Shown: positions 36,672-46,196 of the stretch, in pieces
How positions within the stretch are numbered: the first letter of the stretch is position 1
Layout of the letters: every line of letters begins with the position of its first letter
Source of the DNA: Rohdeia sp041398665
GTDB taxonomy: Bacteria > Planctomycetota > UBA1135 > GCA-002686595
NCBI GenBank assembly: GCA_041398665.1
Contig: JAWKUH010000003.1
Coordinates: forward strand, 62,001-126,000
Length of the DNA: 64,000 nucleotides
Reading direction: 5' to 3'
Made by a program: the position numbers and the translations under genes
Notes under the pieces: generated by a model
What the model was told of the DNA's origin: nothing
The model's database searches: none
The model's input: only the letters and a program-made list of their open reading frames with translations

Positions 36672-37249
36672 ATGAGCGACCCGACGAACGCGGACGACGC
36701 CCTGCCCGAAGCCCGTCCCGCACCCATGGAGCGCACGGACGTCGGCCTGCGGCCCGCCGGGCCCGGCTGGTTCGTGCTGAACCTCGCGGACGCGCACTGG
36801 GCGGGAGCCCGTGGCGCCGGCGTCTGGTGCAGCTTCGAGGGCGACGCCGCGAACGCCGCGCGCTTCCCCGAGTTCGGTGTGAACGTGCACGTGCTGCGCC
36901 CCGGTGAGCGCGCGTGCATGTACCACCGCGAGAACGCGCAGGAAGCGTTCCTCGTCCTCCGCGGCGAGTGCACGTTGATCGTGGAGGGCGAAGAGCGTCC
37001 GATGCGTGCCGGCGACTTCTTCCACAGCCCGGCCGGTGTGCGCCACGTCTTCGCCTGCGGCGAGACGCAAGGACCTGCCGCGATCCTGATGATGGGGACG
37101 CGCAAACCGGACGAGGTCCTCGACTACCCGGTCGATCCCGTCGCTTTCGAAGTACCGGGCGAGTGCGCCGGAGCGCACGCCCGATCCCAAGGTCGCCTAC
37201 CGAGACTTCCGCGTCCCACCCCGCAGCCCTCCCCTGGCCGCTCGAGTGA
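36672..37249 (+). CDS. Cupin-domain protein, frameshifted near its end
   Basis: From ATG 36672 the protein reads clearly for about 155 residues as a single-domain cupin. Motif 1 is VHVLRPGERACMYHRENAQE and motif 2 is GDFFHSPAGVRHVFACGE, supplying the metal-binding His/Glu set. At about 37150 the frame must change to give KYRASAPERTPDPKVAYRDF. A further change near 37235 would end at PLE-TGA (37247). As read, the original frame runs far into dnaE2 antisense, which is not credible. The function (isomerase, dioxygenase or binding) cannot be fixed. Confidence 0.7.
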
Positions 37250-37324
37250 CGAAGCGTGCCGCGCGGGGAACGCCGCGCGCCACTGCAGCTGCGCGGACTT
37301 CCGGCCGCGCGGGAACACAGTTTC

Positions 37325-37430
37325 GGGAGCCGGGGAGGACGGGGAGACCACGAAGACGAGTCGATTCGCTGCGACTCTGTTCGCAGCGACGTCGAGTTCG
37401 CATGCGACCTCCCCGTTCTCCCCGGCTCCC
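37325..37430. repeat. Long palindromic element between cupin and dnaE2
   Basis: Arms of 22 nt (37325-37346 and 37409-37430) pair with a single G-T type mismatch. The left arm is GGGAGCCGGGGAGGACGGGG plus AG. The 62-nt loop holds a second perfect hairpin, CGCTGCGA with TCGCAGCG. CCACGAAG in the loop recalls the CACGAAG repeats of the 14-kb elements. Like those, it lies between convergent genes. Likely a terminator or REP-like element. Confidence 0.6.
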
Positions 37431-37478
37431 TGTGATTCGTTCAACCGGCGCCGCAGGCGCCGTTCGGAGAGAAGTGGA

Positions 37479-40400
37479 TCACTGGAAGTCCCGCGACGCC
37501 GAACCGAGGCCTCGGAGGGATTCGTCGACGGACGTCAGGCGCGACACCATGAGGTGCACGACCTCGCCCTGGCGTTCGATCGTCCCTTCCGCGAGCAGCG
37601 CGACCGCGTGGCGCGCGGCTCGACGGTCCCGTTCGAAGATCCGCGGCCGCACGATCAGGTTCGCCGTGCCGGTCTCGTCCTCGAGCGTCACGAAGAGGAT
37701 GCCGGACGCCGTGCCGGGGCGCTGCCGCACGAGCACGAGGCCCGCGACCTTCGCGCGCTTCCCGTGCGGGAGCTTCTCCGCGTCGCGCAGGTCGACGGCG
37801 CGCACGGCACCGCGCCGGTCGAGCTCCTCGCGCAGGAACTGGAGAGGGTGCCCGCGCAGCGACAGACCGGCCGAACCGTAGTCCGCGAGCACGCGCCGCA
37901 GTGCGTCCGGCCTCGGCAGCTCCGCCGTGCTGCCCTGCGGTTCGAACGGCAGCGCGCCGTCCTCGAACGCGGCGTCCCGCGGCTTCAGCGCGCGCACCTG
38001 CCACAGCGCGTCCTCGCGCTCGAGCCCGAACGAGGCGAACGCGCCGGCGCGCGCGAGTTTGCGCAGCGTGCCGACGTTGACGCCGCTCGCGCGCCAGAGG
38101 GACTCGATCGAGTCGAAGCGGCCGTGCTCCGCGACGGCGTGTGCGATCCGATCGCCCTCCTCGCGCGCCACGCCCTTCACCTGCCGCATGCCGAGCCGCA
38201 GCGCGAACGCACCGACGCCGCGCGCCGACGCGCCGCCCGGCTCGAGCGTGCAGTCGAAGCGGCTCGCGTTCACGCAGATCGGCCGCACCGGCACGCCGTG
38301 CTCGCGCGCGTCGCGCACGATCTGCGACGGCGCGTAGAAACCCATGGGTTGACTGTTGAGCAGCGCCGCCGCGAACGCCGCGGGGTGGTGGTGCTTGAGC
38401 CACGCCGACACGTACACGATCAGCGCGAAGCTCGCGGCGTGGCTCTCCGGGAAGCCGTAGTCGCCGAAACCGTGCACCTGCTTGAGCAACCGCTGCGCGT
38501 AGTCCTCGGGGTACCCGCGCTCGAGCAACCCCGCGACGAGCTTCGCGCCGAGCTCCGCGAGCTTCCGCCCGTCGCGCCGCCACGATCCCATCGCGCGCCG
38601 CAGTTGGTCCGACTCCGACGGCGTGAAGCCCGCGGCGACGACGGACAGCGCCATCGCCTGCTCCTGGAAGATCGGGACTCCCAGCGTGCGTTCGAGCACG
38701 CCCCGGACCGCCTCGCTCGGGTAGTCGACGGGTTCCTCGCCGGTGCGCCGCCGCAGGTAGGGATGCACCATGTCGCCCTGGATCGGACCGGGGCGCACGA
38801 TCGCGACCTCGATGACGAGGTCGTAGAAGCACGCGGGCCGCAGGCGCGGCAGCATCGACATCTGCGCGCGCGACTCGATCTGGAACACGCCGATCGTGTC
38901 GGCGCGCTGGATCATGCCGTAGACGCCCTCGTCCTCGGCCGGGATGGTGGAGAGCGTGAGGTCGCGCGGCAGGTCGTAGCGCGTCCCCGCGTCGATCGAC
39001 GCCTCGTCCGCCGTGCGCACGAGGTCGAAGCACTTGCGCACGCACGTCAGCATCCCGAGCGCGAGCACGTCGACCTTGAGGATGCCCATGGCGTCGAGGT
39101 CGTCCTTGTCCCACTCGATCGTCGTGCGGTCCTCCATGGCGGCGTTCGCGATCGGCGTCAGCTCGCACAGCGGCGCCTCGGTGATGACGAAGCCGCCCAC
39201 GTGCTGCGAGAGATGGCGCGGCAGCCCGCGCAGCTCGTTCGCGAGTTTCACGAGCCACACCAGGGACTCGTCGCGCGGGTCGAAGCCGAGGTCGCGGATG
39301 CGCCGCTCCGGCTCGTCGAGCTCGCCCCAGTGGTCGAAGCCCTTCGCGAGCACGTCGATCGTCTCGGGCGAGATGCCGAGCACCTTGCCGGCGTCGCGCA
39401 GCGCGCCGCGCCCGCGGTAGCTGCTGATCGCGGCGGTCAGCGCCGCGCGCTCGCGACCGTAGCGCCGGTAGAGGTACTGGATGACCTCCTCGCGCCGCTC
39501 GTGCTCGAAGTCGACGTCGATGTCGGGCGGTTCGCCGCGCTCCTTGCTGACGAAGCGTTCGAAGAGAAGTTGTGAGCGCTCGGGGACGACGGCCGTGACG
39601 CCGAGGCAGTAGCAGACGGCGGAGTTCGCCGCGGCGCCGCGGCCCTGGCAGAGGATGCGCCGCTCGCGCGCGAAGCGCACGAGGTCCCAGACCGTGAGGA
39701 AGTAGGGGGCGTAGCGCAGCTCGGCGATGAGCGCGAACTCGTGCTCGACGAGGCGCCGCACCTTCTCGGGCACGCCCTTCGGATAGCGTTCGCGCGCGCC
39801 CTCCTCCGTGCGGAACACGAGCTCCTCCATCGCGGTGCGCCCCGTGCCGCGCACCTCCGACGGGTAGCGGAAGTCGAGCTGGTCGAGGGAGAAGGCGCCG
39901 GCGCGTTCCGCGATGTCGACGCTCCGGCGCAGCGCGTGCTCGAGCCCCGCGAAGCGCCGCGCGACCAGGTCGAGCGGCGCGAGGCGGCGCTCCGCGTTCG
40001 CGAGCAACCGGTGCCCCGCCGCCGCGACGGTCGTGCCCTCGCGCACGCAGGAGAGCGCGTCGAGCAGCGGCTTCTTCGCCGCGTCGTGCATGCGCGCGTC
40101 GCCCGCCGCGACGAGCTCGAGACCCGCCCGCGCCGCGCTGCGCACCACGCGCGCGAGGTGCCCCGCGTCGTCGGGGCCGGCGTGCGCCGCGGCGGCGACG
40201 AAGAGATGGCGTTCGTCGAAGGCGGGTCGAAGGGCGGCGAGCCCGCGCTCGAAGTCGTGGAGCGCGCGCGCCGGTCCGCGCGGGTCGTCGGGTTCGGGCG
40301 GCAGCGCGATCGCGATCAGGCCCTGCGCGAACTCGAGCACGTCGGAGAGCGCGAGGTCGCAGTCGCCCTTGCTCGCGCGCAGCTTGCCGCGCGAGAGCAG

Positions 40401-40796
40401 ACGGCAGAGGCGCCCGTGGCTCGCGACGTCCTGAGGGTAGAGCGGCAGCGGGGGAGGCGCGGCGTCGCTCGCGGCGTCGGCCGGGGTCCCTGCACGGGCG
40501 TCGACGCGCGCGCCGACGGCGAGCGCGATGCCCGCCTCCCGCGCCGCGACGTGCGCGCGCACCGCGCCGGCGAGCGTCGCGCGGTCGCAGATCGAGATCG
40601 CGCGGTAGCCCAGCTCCTTCGCGCGGTGCACGAGCTCCTCCGGCTTGCTCGCGCCGCGCAGGAAGCTGAAGCAGCTCGTCGTCCACAGCTCGGCGTAGTC
40701 CGTGCGGCGGGCGACGACGCGCGGCACGTCGCGCGTCGGTGCGTGTGCGCTGCGGATCGGGTGGTCGAACTTGGACCCGGGAGGGCGGTCGGGCAT
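37479..40796 (-). CDS. dnaE2: Error-prone DNA polymerase III alpha subunit DnaE2
   Basis: 1105 residues, the typical DnaE2 length (DnaE1 is longer). The PHP-like N-terminus TTSCFSFLRGASKPEELV has lost the usual His motif, as is normal for DnaE2. The catalytic palm is GEPPDIDVDFEHERREEVIQ with YLYRRYG. Other blocks are VGGFVITEAPLCELTPI, DVLALGMLTCVRK, ESHAASFALIVYVSAWLK and a C-terminal OB-fold (GLVLVRQRPGTASGILFVTL). It carries out translesion synthesis with ImuB and ImuA. The start is 3 bp from the end of the upstream imuB, so they are one operon. Confidence 0.95.
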   Translation of the reverse strand: MPDRPPGSKFDHPIRSAHAPTRDVPRVVARRTDYAELWTTSCFSFLRGASKPEELVHRAKELGYRAISICDRATLAGAVRAHVAAREAGIALAVGARVDARAGTPADAASDAAPPPLPLYPQDVASHGRLCRLLSRGKLRASKGDCDLALSDVLEFAQGLIAIALPPEPDDPRGPARALHDFERGLAALRPAFDERHLFVAAAAHAGPDDAGHLARVVRSAARAGLELVAAGDARMHDAAKKPLLDALSCVREGTTVAAAGHRLLANAERRLAPLDLVARRFAGLEHALRRSVDIAERAGAFSLDQLDFRYPSEVRGTGRTAMEELVFRTEEGARERYPKGVPEKVRRLVEHEFALIAELRYAPYFLTVWDLVRFARERRILCQGRGAAANSAVCYCLGVTAVVPERSQLLFERFVSKERGEPPDIDVDFEHERREEVIQYLYRRYGRERAALTAAISSYRGRGALRDAGKVLGISPETIDVLAKGFDHWGELDEPERRIRDLGFDPRDESLVWLVKLANELRGLPRHLSQHVGGFVITEAPLCELTPIANAAMEDRTTIEWDKDDLDAMGILKVDVLALGMLTCVRKCFDLVRTADEASIDAGTRYDLPRDLTLSTIPAEDEGVYGMIQRADTIGVFQIESRAQMSMLPRLRPACFYDLVIEVAIVRPGPIQGDMVHPYLRRRTGEEPVDYPSEAVRGVLERTLGVPIFQEQAMALSVVAAGFTPSESDQLRRAMGSWRRDGRKLAELGAKLVAGLLERGYPEDYAQRLLKQVHGFGDYGFPESHAASFALIVYVSAWLKHHHPAAFAAALLNSQPMGFYAPSQIVRDAREHGVPVRPICVNASRFDCTLEPGGASARGVGAFALRLGMRQVKGVAREEGDRIAHAVAEHGRFDSIESLWRASGVNVGTLRKLARAGAFASFGLEREDALWQVRALKPRDAAFEDGALPFEPQGSTAELPRPDALRRVLADYGSAGLSLRGHPLQFLREELDRRGAVRAVDLRDAEKLPHGKRAKVAGLVLVRQRPGTASGILFVTLEDETGTANLIVRPRIFERDRRAARHAVALLAEGTIERQGEVVHLMVSRLTSVDESLRGLGSASRDFQ

Positions 40797-40799
40797 CGC

Positions 40800-42476
40800 T
40801 CAACACCACTCGCCGTGCACGAACCACGACGCTCGCGCCTCGCCGTCCGGCGCGGAACGTCTGCAGAGCCACAGCCACCTGCCGTCCGCATCGAGTGCTC
40901 GCACGTAGGTGCGCTCCGGTCCCTCGAGCGCGCGCGCGGGACGCGGCGCGCCCGGCCACCACGGCGCGACGATGCGCTCGAGGCCGATGGTGCGCTCGAG
41001 CTCCGTGCGCACGCCGCGCAGCGTGAACGCGACGGGCCGTCCGTCGCGCTCCTCGACGTCGACGGCGATCGGTTCGCGGTGGAGGCGGGTCGGGCGCTCG
41101 CGCCGCGCGACGCGCGCACCGGACGGCGGCAGTTCGGGGCGCCGCGGCACGAACGCGCACTCCGGACGGAAGTCCTCGCGCGCGTCGCAGGCGAAGGCCG
41201 CGCGCTCGCCGAGCCGCGCGCGCAGCGCGTCGACGAGCGCCCAGTACTCGCGGTCGTGCTCGCTCGGTCCCGCACCGTCCGCACCGCTCGCACCGAGTTG
41301 TCGCGGCAGCAGCCGTTCGAGTCCCTCCGCGCGCACCGCGAGCTTCTCCACGCCGAAGCCGACCGGCGCGCGCTCGATCTCGGTCGCGACGAGCGACCAC
41401 AGGTGCGCGGGGTCGCGACCCGCGCGGCTCGTGGTGCGCGCGAGTTCGGTCGGCGGGCCGTCCGACGGCCACAGCTCGATCACCACCTTCGTCGCGCCGA
41501 GTTCGCGCTCCTCGAGGCTCCGCCGCGAGTTCGCCCAGCAGTTCGCGCACGACGAGCCCGCACACCTCGCGGTCGTCGACGGGTCCCGCGAAGACGCGTT
41601 CGCGCCGCGGCACGACGGCGTCCTGCACGCGCGCGAGCGTCTCCGGCCGCGCGCCGAGCGCCTGGTCGACGCGCTCGAACAGCTCGTGCCCGAGTCGCGC
41701 CGGCACCTCGAAGCGGGGAGGCGCAACACGTCGCCGCAGGTCGCGAGGCCGAGTTCGAACAGGCCCTCGAGCACGTCTTCGGGGAGGCGCAGCGCGGCGA
41801 CGGGCAGCCGTTCGAGCGCGTCGCGCTCGCGTCCCTCGCGCACGCGCAGGCCGCGGCGCTCGGGCCCTCGGCCGGGATCGACGGCGAAGCGCGCCACGGC
41901 GAACGCGCAGCCCAGCGTGCTCGCGACCGCCGCGCGCGCGTCGAACGCGAGGCGCGCGAACCAGCGCAGCGCGTCCTCGAGCAGCGCCTGTTCGCCGCCG
42001 AAGAGCCGCTCGCTGCCCTTGATCTCGAGCGCGAGCGCGTCGGGCGGGAACGCGGCGACGCGCGGCGAGTAGCGCCGTGCGGCCCGCGCCAACCGCTCGA
42101 GCGCGGCGAGGTCGCCCGCCGGGTCGTGCTCCTGCGTGTGGAGCGGCGCGCCGAAGAGCAGGCCGCGCGCCTGCGCGAGGCTCGAACCCGCGACGACGCC
42201 GGCCGCCGCGGCGCGCGCGCAACGGTGCGCGACGGTGGGGGTGGAACCGGAGCGCGCGGTGAGCACGATCGCGCTCGCGCGGGCGGAACGCGGCGCGGAC
42301 GGCGCCGCGCCGAACCCGCCGCGCTCCGTCCGCTCGCGCCGTTCGAGTCGTTCGCGCCGCGCGAGCTCGCGCCGCACGCGGTCCGTCGCGAAGTGCGCGA
42401 GCACGACGACGAGGTAGCGCTCGCGCGCGCCGCCGGACCCGTGTTCCTCGGACCCGTGTTCCGTGTCGCGTGCCAT
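40800..42476 (-). CDS. imuB: ImuB-like Y-family polymerase homologue, two frameshifts
   Basis: About 558 residues from ATG 42476. Frame changes near 41718 and 41517 are needed. The joined product has CARAAAAGVVAGSSLAQARG, LARAARRYSPRVAAFPPDAL and DALALEIKGSERLFGGEQAL, matching Y-family palms that lack the catalytic acidic pair, as in ImuB. After the first shift comes FEVPARLGHELFERVDQALG. After the second comes LEERELGATKVVIELWPSDG to a natural end at 40800. ImuB bridges DnaE2 to the beta clamp and ImuA in mutagenic repair. Operon order (imuA-like, imuB, dnaE2) is the standard one. The indels are probably sequencing errors. Confidence 0.85.
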   Translation of the reverse strand: MARDTEHGSEEHGSGGARERYLVVVLAHFATDRVRRELARRERLERRERTERGGFGAAPSAPRSARASAIVLTARSGSTPTVAHRCARAAAAGVVAGSSLAQARGLLFGAPLHTQEHDPAGDLAALERLARAARRYSPRVAAFPPDALALEIKGSERLFGGEQALLEDALRWFARLAFDARAAVASTLGCAFAVARFAVDPGRGPERRGLRVREGRERDALERLPVAALRLPEDVLEGLFELGLATCGDVLRLPASRCRRDSGTSCSSASTRRSARGRRRSRACRTPSCRGANASSRDPSTTARCAGSSCANCWANSRRSLEERELGATKVVIELWPSDGPPTELARTTSRAGRDPAHLWSLVATEIERAPVGFGVEKLAVRAEGLERLLPRQLGASGADGAGPSEHDREYWALVDALRARLGERAAFACDAREDFRPECAFVPRRPELPPSGARVARRERPTRLHREPIAVDVEERDGRPVAFTLRGVRTELERTIGLERIVAPWWPGAPRPARALEGPERTYVRALDADGRWLWLCRRSAPDGEARASWFVHGEWC

Positions 42477-42495
42477 GGTTCCGTGCGCCGCGGCG

Positions 42496-43458
42496 TCACG
42501 CGCGGCGCGCATCGCCGTTCGACGGATCGCCGTTCGACGGGCCGCCGCTCGAAGGACCGCCGTCCGCGCCCGAGTCGCTCGACAGGCTCGCGCCGTGCGC
42601 CCCGAACCCTTCCGCCGCCGCGCTCGCGCCGAAGCGCACGAGCCCGCCGCTGCGCCGACGCAGCGGCGTCACGCTCCAACGCGCGGGCCAACCCGCCTCG
42701 ACGCCCCCGTCGAGGCCGGAGCAGCGCTCCACCGAGAAGCGCGACGCCGCCGCCGAGAGCTGACTCGCCTCGTTCGCGGGCCGCAGCACGATCCCGAGCG
42801 CGCCGCCCGCCTCCGCCGCGAGTTGCAACCGCCGCATCGCGCTCTTCGGCAGACGACTGCCGTCGAGCACGACGACGCCGACCTTCGAACAGCGCAGCGC
42901 GCGGTCCGCCGCCCAGAGCAGCTCGCCGCTCCCGTTCGCTCCGCCCGCCGTGCCGCGCGCGTCGACGAAGAGCGAGTGCTCGAAGAGGGCGAGCGGGTCG
43001 GCGGCGCGGGCGTCACCCTCGAGTGCATCACCGTCGAGTGCGTCCTCCTCGTCCTCGTCGAACAGCTCGATCCCGTACTCGACGCCGGCAGCACCGCGCG
43101 CGATGCGCACGTCCGCGCCCGCGAGCGCCGCGGGGTACGGCCAGACCCTCCGGCCGATCCAGACCGCGTGGTCGCCGCCGCGCTCCCCGAGCCCGAGCGA
43201 CCCCCGCGCGAGGTGCACCGCGAGCGCCAGCGGCGGCGCCCAGTCGCTCCCCGCGCCGGCCCCGCAGAACTCGTGCAGGCGCCCCGCCTCGAGCCCGAGG
43301 GCGCTCACCCCGCAGAGCCGCCCGGTGCGCGCCCGCTCGCCCGGGTCGGCCCCGCCCGCCCGCCGCCCGTCGGCCTCGATGGCGTGGATCCTGGCCGCGA
43401 GGTCCCTGAGGAACGTCCGGTCGGCCGGGGAACTGGGTCGCTGAGCGGGCGGCTGCAC
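42496..43458 (-). CDS. imuA: ImuA-like RecA-fold protein
   Basis: 320 residues from the GTG at 43458. GRLHEFCGAGAGSDWAPPLA sits where ImuA/SulA-like proteins have a degenerate Walker A. The following blocks (DHAVWIGRRVWPYPAAL, VGVVVLDGSRLPKSAMRRLQ, RRLQLAAEAGGALGIVLRPA) match the RecA-type core. The C-terminus is low-complexity (SSGGPSNGDPSNGDA). The identification rests on these motifs and on standard position ahead of imuB. ImuA binds RecA and ImuB in the mutasome. A candidate operator lies just upstream. Confidence 0.75.
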   Translation of the reverse strand: MQPPAQRPSSPADRTFLRDLAARIHAIEADGRRAGGADPGERARTGRLCGVSALGLEAGRLHEFCGAGAGSDWAPPLALAVHLARGSLGLGERGGDHAVWIGRRVWPYPAALAGADVRIARGAAGVEYGIELFDEDEEDALDGDALEGDARAADPLALFEHSLFVDARGTAGGANGSGELLWAADRALRCSKVGVVVLDGSRLPKSAMRRLQLAAEAGGALGIVLRPANEASQLSAAASRFSVERCSGLDGGVEAGWPARWSVTPLRRRSGGLVRFGASAAAEGFGAHGASLSSDSGADGGPSSGGPSNGDPSNGDARRA

Positions 43459-43477
43459 AGCGGCGGACGTTAGGGTT

Positions 43478-43495
43478 TTGTTCCGGTTCCGACAA
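43478..43495. promoter_or_regulatory. Possible SOS-type operator upstream of the mutasome operon
   Basis: TTGT-N10-ACAA dyad (TTGTTCCGGTTCCGACAA) 20 bp upstream of the imuA-like start. It is AT-richer than its surroundings and contains a GTTCCG/GTTCCG direct repeat. It matches no LexA consensus I know exactly, and no lexA is in the window. Confidence 0.2.
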
Positions 43496-43618
43496 GGGGC
43501 GGCCGCGGAAGGCCGCCGGGCGCCCGCGTCGCCGCCCTGGGACGCCCGGCCGGAGCGGGGCCACCCGGGGCGCGGGACGGCGGCCGGATGCGCTCTGCTC
43601 CTCCGCCGCCCGTCCGCC

Positions 43619-45091
43619 ATGACCGAGTTCGCGACCACCGCCCTGCTCCTCACGATCTTCGGCGTGCTGCTCGTGGCGAGCGCCGGACTCAGCCGGAGCC
43701 TCGAGCGCCTCGGCGTCCCGGTCGGACTGCTGTTCCTCGCGCTCGGCATGCTCGCGGGCGAGGAGGGCCTCGGCGGCATCGCGTTCGAGGACTACCGCTT
43801 CAGCTTCGTCGTCGGGACCATCGCGCTGGTCCTCATCATCTTCGACGGCGGTTTCAACACGACGTTCGCCTCGATCCGCGCGGGCTGGTCGCCGGCGCTG
43901 CTCCTCGCGACGGTCGGCGTACTGCTCACGGCGGGCGCGACCACGGCGTTCGCGCGCGCGATCGGACTGACGTGGACCGAGGCCGCGCTGATCGGAGCCG
44001 TCGTCTCCTCGACGGACGCCGCGGCGGTGCTCGCAGTGATGCGCGGGAGCAAGCTCGCGCTGCAGCGTCGCGTCGCGTCGACGCTCGAGCTCGAGTCCGG
44101 TCTCAACGACGCCGTCGCGGTGCTGCTCACCGTCGTCGCGACGGAGGCGGCGCGCAGCGGCGAGGTGCCGGGCGCGCACGTGCTCTGGGAGATCCCGGTG
44201 CAGCTCGCTGTGGGCTGTGCCGTCGGCTACGGCGTCGGACGCCTCGGACACGTGCTGCTCGACGCGTCGCGGATCACGACCAGCGGACTCGTCGCCGTCG
44301 TCACGCTCGGCATCGCGCTGCTCGCGTTCGGCGTCGCCACGGTCGTCGGCGGTTCGGGCTTCCTCGCGGTCTTCGTCGCCGCGGTCGTGCTCGGGAACTC
44401 GCGCATCCCGTACCACTCGGGTCTGCGGCGCATCCACGACGCGCTGGCGTGGCTGAGCCAGGTCGCGATGTTCCTGATGCTCGGGTTCCTCGTGTTCCCG
44501 AGCCGCGTCGTGGCCGTCGCGCTGCCCGGCGTCCTGATCGCGCTGTTCCTCGCCGTCGTCGCGCGGCCGCTGTCCGTCGCGGCCTGCCTGCTGCCCTTCC
44601 GTCTGCCGCTGCGCGAGGTCGGCTACGTCGGTTGGGTCGGACTGCGTGGCGCCGTGCCGGTCGTGCTCGCGACCTATCCGGTGCTGACCGGCGTGAGCGA
44701 GGCCTCGCGCGTCTTCGACATCGTCTTCTGCATCGTCGTCGTGAACTCCATCGTCCCGGGAGCCACCGTGCGCCGCGTCACGCGCTGGTTCGGCCTCGGC
44801 GTCCCGCCGGTCGAGGACCCGCCCGCCACGCTCGAACTCACGACCATCGGGCGCGTCGAGGGCGAGCTGCTCGCGTTCCACCTCGACGCGAGCGTCCTCG
44901 CCTGCGACGTCGCGGTGCGCGACCTCGGACTGCCCGAGAGTGCGTCGATCGCGCTCGTCGTGCGCGGCTCGAAGCTCGTCCCGCCGCGCGGCAGCACCGT
45001 GCTGCGCGCGAAGGACCACGTGTACGTCTCGTGCTCCGAGGCGGACCGTTCGATCGTGTCGCTCGTGTTCGGTCGCGCGGAGGAGGTGTGA
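43619..45091 (+). CDS. CPA1-type K+/H+ (or Na+/H+) antiporter with C-terminal TrkA-C domain
   Basis: 490 residues with about 12 membrane helices starting TALLLTIFGVLLVASAGLS. Family motifs are VGTIALVLIIFDGGFNTTF, GAVVSSTDAAAVLAVM, LESGLNDAVAVLLTVVATEA (the acidic ND motif) and VGLRGAVPVVLATYPVLTG. Residues about 405-490 form a cytoplasmic TrkA-C/RCK_C domain (LAFHLDASVLACDVAV, LRAKDHVYVSCSEAD). This is the layout of NhaP2/CvrA potassium-proton antiporters. It is divergent from the imuA-like gene and convergent with egtD. Confidence 0.9.
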   Translation: MTEFATTALLLTIFGVLLVASAGLSRSLERLGVPVGLLFLALGMLAGEEGLGGIAFEDYRFSFVVGTIALVLIIFDGGFNTTFASIRAGWSPALLLATVGVLLTAGATTAFARAIGLTWTEAALIGAVVSSTDAAAVLAVMRGSKLALQRRVASTLELESGLNDAVAVLLTVVATEAARSGEVPGAHVLWEIPVQLAVGCAVGYGVGRLGHVLLDASRITTSGLVAVVTLGIALLAFGVATVVGGSGFLAVFVAAVVLGNSRIPYHSGLRRIHDALAWLSQVAMFLMLGFLVFPSRVVAVALPGVLIALFLAVVARPLSVAACLLPFRLPLREVGYVGWVGLRGAVPVVLATYPVLTGVSEASRVFDIVFCIVVVNSIVPGATVRRVTRWFGLGVPPVEDPPATLELTTIGRVEGELLAFHLDASVLACDVAVRDLGLPESASIALVVRGSKLVPPRGSTVLRAKDHVYVSCSEADRSIVSLVFGRAEEV

Positions 45092-45140
45092 GCGACGCGT
45101 GCGCGAGCTCGGCCGCCGCCGCGCCGCGCGGGCTCCGACG

Positions 45141-46196
45141 TCAGCGCTTGCGCCGCATCACCACCGACCGGAACCGCTCCTTCCGGTCCGTGAAGCTGCC
45201 GACGACGTCGAGCTTCGCCTCGCGCGCCATGCGGTCGAAGCCCTCCGGCGTGTACTTGTGCGCGTACTCCGTGCCGATGCGCTCGCCGCGCGCGAAGGCG
45301 ACGTCGAGATCGAGGGCCTCGACCCGCGCGACGTGCGGACGCGTGCACTCGAGGTAGGCCTCGATGCGGTGCTCCGAGCGGTTCCAGCGCGCCACGTAGC
45401 GGAAGTTCGCGGGATCGAGCGTGCCGCCGAGCTCGCGGCGGACGCGCTCGATCAGGTTGAAGGTGAACGCGGCGGTCACACCCTCCGCGTCGTCGTACGC
45501 GCGGACCAGGGTCTCCTCGTCCTTCACGAGGTCGACGCCGACGAGCAGTCGGTCGTCGTCGCGCATGCGCTCCGCCACCTCGGTCAGGAACGTCGTGGCT
45601 TCGCTCGGCAGGAGGTTGCCGATGTTGGAGCCGAGCCAGAGGATCAGACGCGGTCCCTTGCCGAGTCGCTCCAGCGTGAGGAGGCCGCGCTCGTACTCGC
45701 CCCACACGCCGACGATGTGCAGGTCGTCGTACTTCGCGAGGAGGTCGGCGGCGCTGTGCTCGATGGCGGCGCGGGAGATGTCGATGGGGGCGTAGTGCAG
45801 CTTCCCGAAGCGGTCGAGCAGCGCCTCGATGAGGTGCTCGGTCTTCTCGGCGGAACCGCTGCCGTACTCGACGAGCGTGGGTTCCTCGTCGAACAGGGCG
45901 ACGATCTCGCTCGCGCGGTCGCGCAGGATCTCGCGCTCCGCGCGTGTCGGGTAGTACTCGTCGAGTTCGCAGATGCGCTCGAACAGCGCGGAGCCGCGGT
46001 CGTCGTAGAGGAAGCGCGCGGGGATGCGCTTCGGCGAGCGTTGCAGACCCGCGCGCACCGCTTCCGCGAAGGCGTCGTCCTGCTTCGACGCCGGCGTACC
46101 GACGAGTTCGAACCGTCCCTCGCGCGCGTAGTCGCCGAGCGTCGCCGCGAGGGACGTCGACGCGCGCCCTCCACTCTCCTCCTCTATGCGTCCCAT
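45141..46196 (-). CDS. egtD: L-histidine N-alpha-methyltransferase EgtD
   Basis: 351 residues, slightly longer than usual because of a short N-terminal extension. Signatures are PARFLYDDRGSALFERICEL, EYYPTRAEREILRD, LVEYGSGSAEKTEHLIEALL (SAM-binding), LILWLGSNIGNLLPSEA and ELGGTLDPANFRYVARWN. EgtD makes hercynine from histidine with three SAM. Its start overlaps the end of egtB by 13 nt. Together the two cover the core of ergothioneine synthesis. A dedicated lyase EgtE is not in the window. Confidence 0.95.
   Translation of the reverse strand: MGRIEEESGGRASTSLAATLGDYAREGRFELVGTPASKQDDAFAEAVRAGLQRSPKRIPARFLYDDRGSALFERICELDEYYPTRAEREILRDRASEIVALFDEEPTLVEYGSGSAEKTEHLIEALLDRFGKLHYAPIDISRAAIEHSAADLLAKYDDLHIVGVWGEYERGLLTLERLGKGPRLILWLGSNIGNLLPSEATTFLTEVAERMRDDDRLLVGVDLVKDEETLVRAYDDAEGVTAAFTFNLIERVRRELGGTLDPANFRYVARWNRSEHRIEAYLECTRPHVARVEALDLDVAFARGERIGTEYAHKYTPEGFDRMAREAKLDVVGSFTDRKERFRSVVMRRKR

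Noticed and set aside
37441..42222. A 1593-codon minus-strand frame that could look like a giant protein
   Set aside because: It is out of frame with dnaE2; only its segment around 41520-41718 is genuine and belongs to imuB between two indels.
39741..43409. A 1222-codon open frame on the plus strand
   Set aside because: It is antisense to dnaE2, imuB and imuA, which have clear motifs. Its composition is Arg/Ala/Glu-rich with no recognisable domain, as expected of GC-rich shadow frames.
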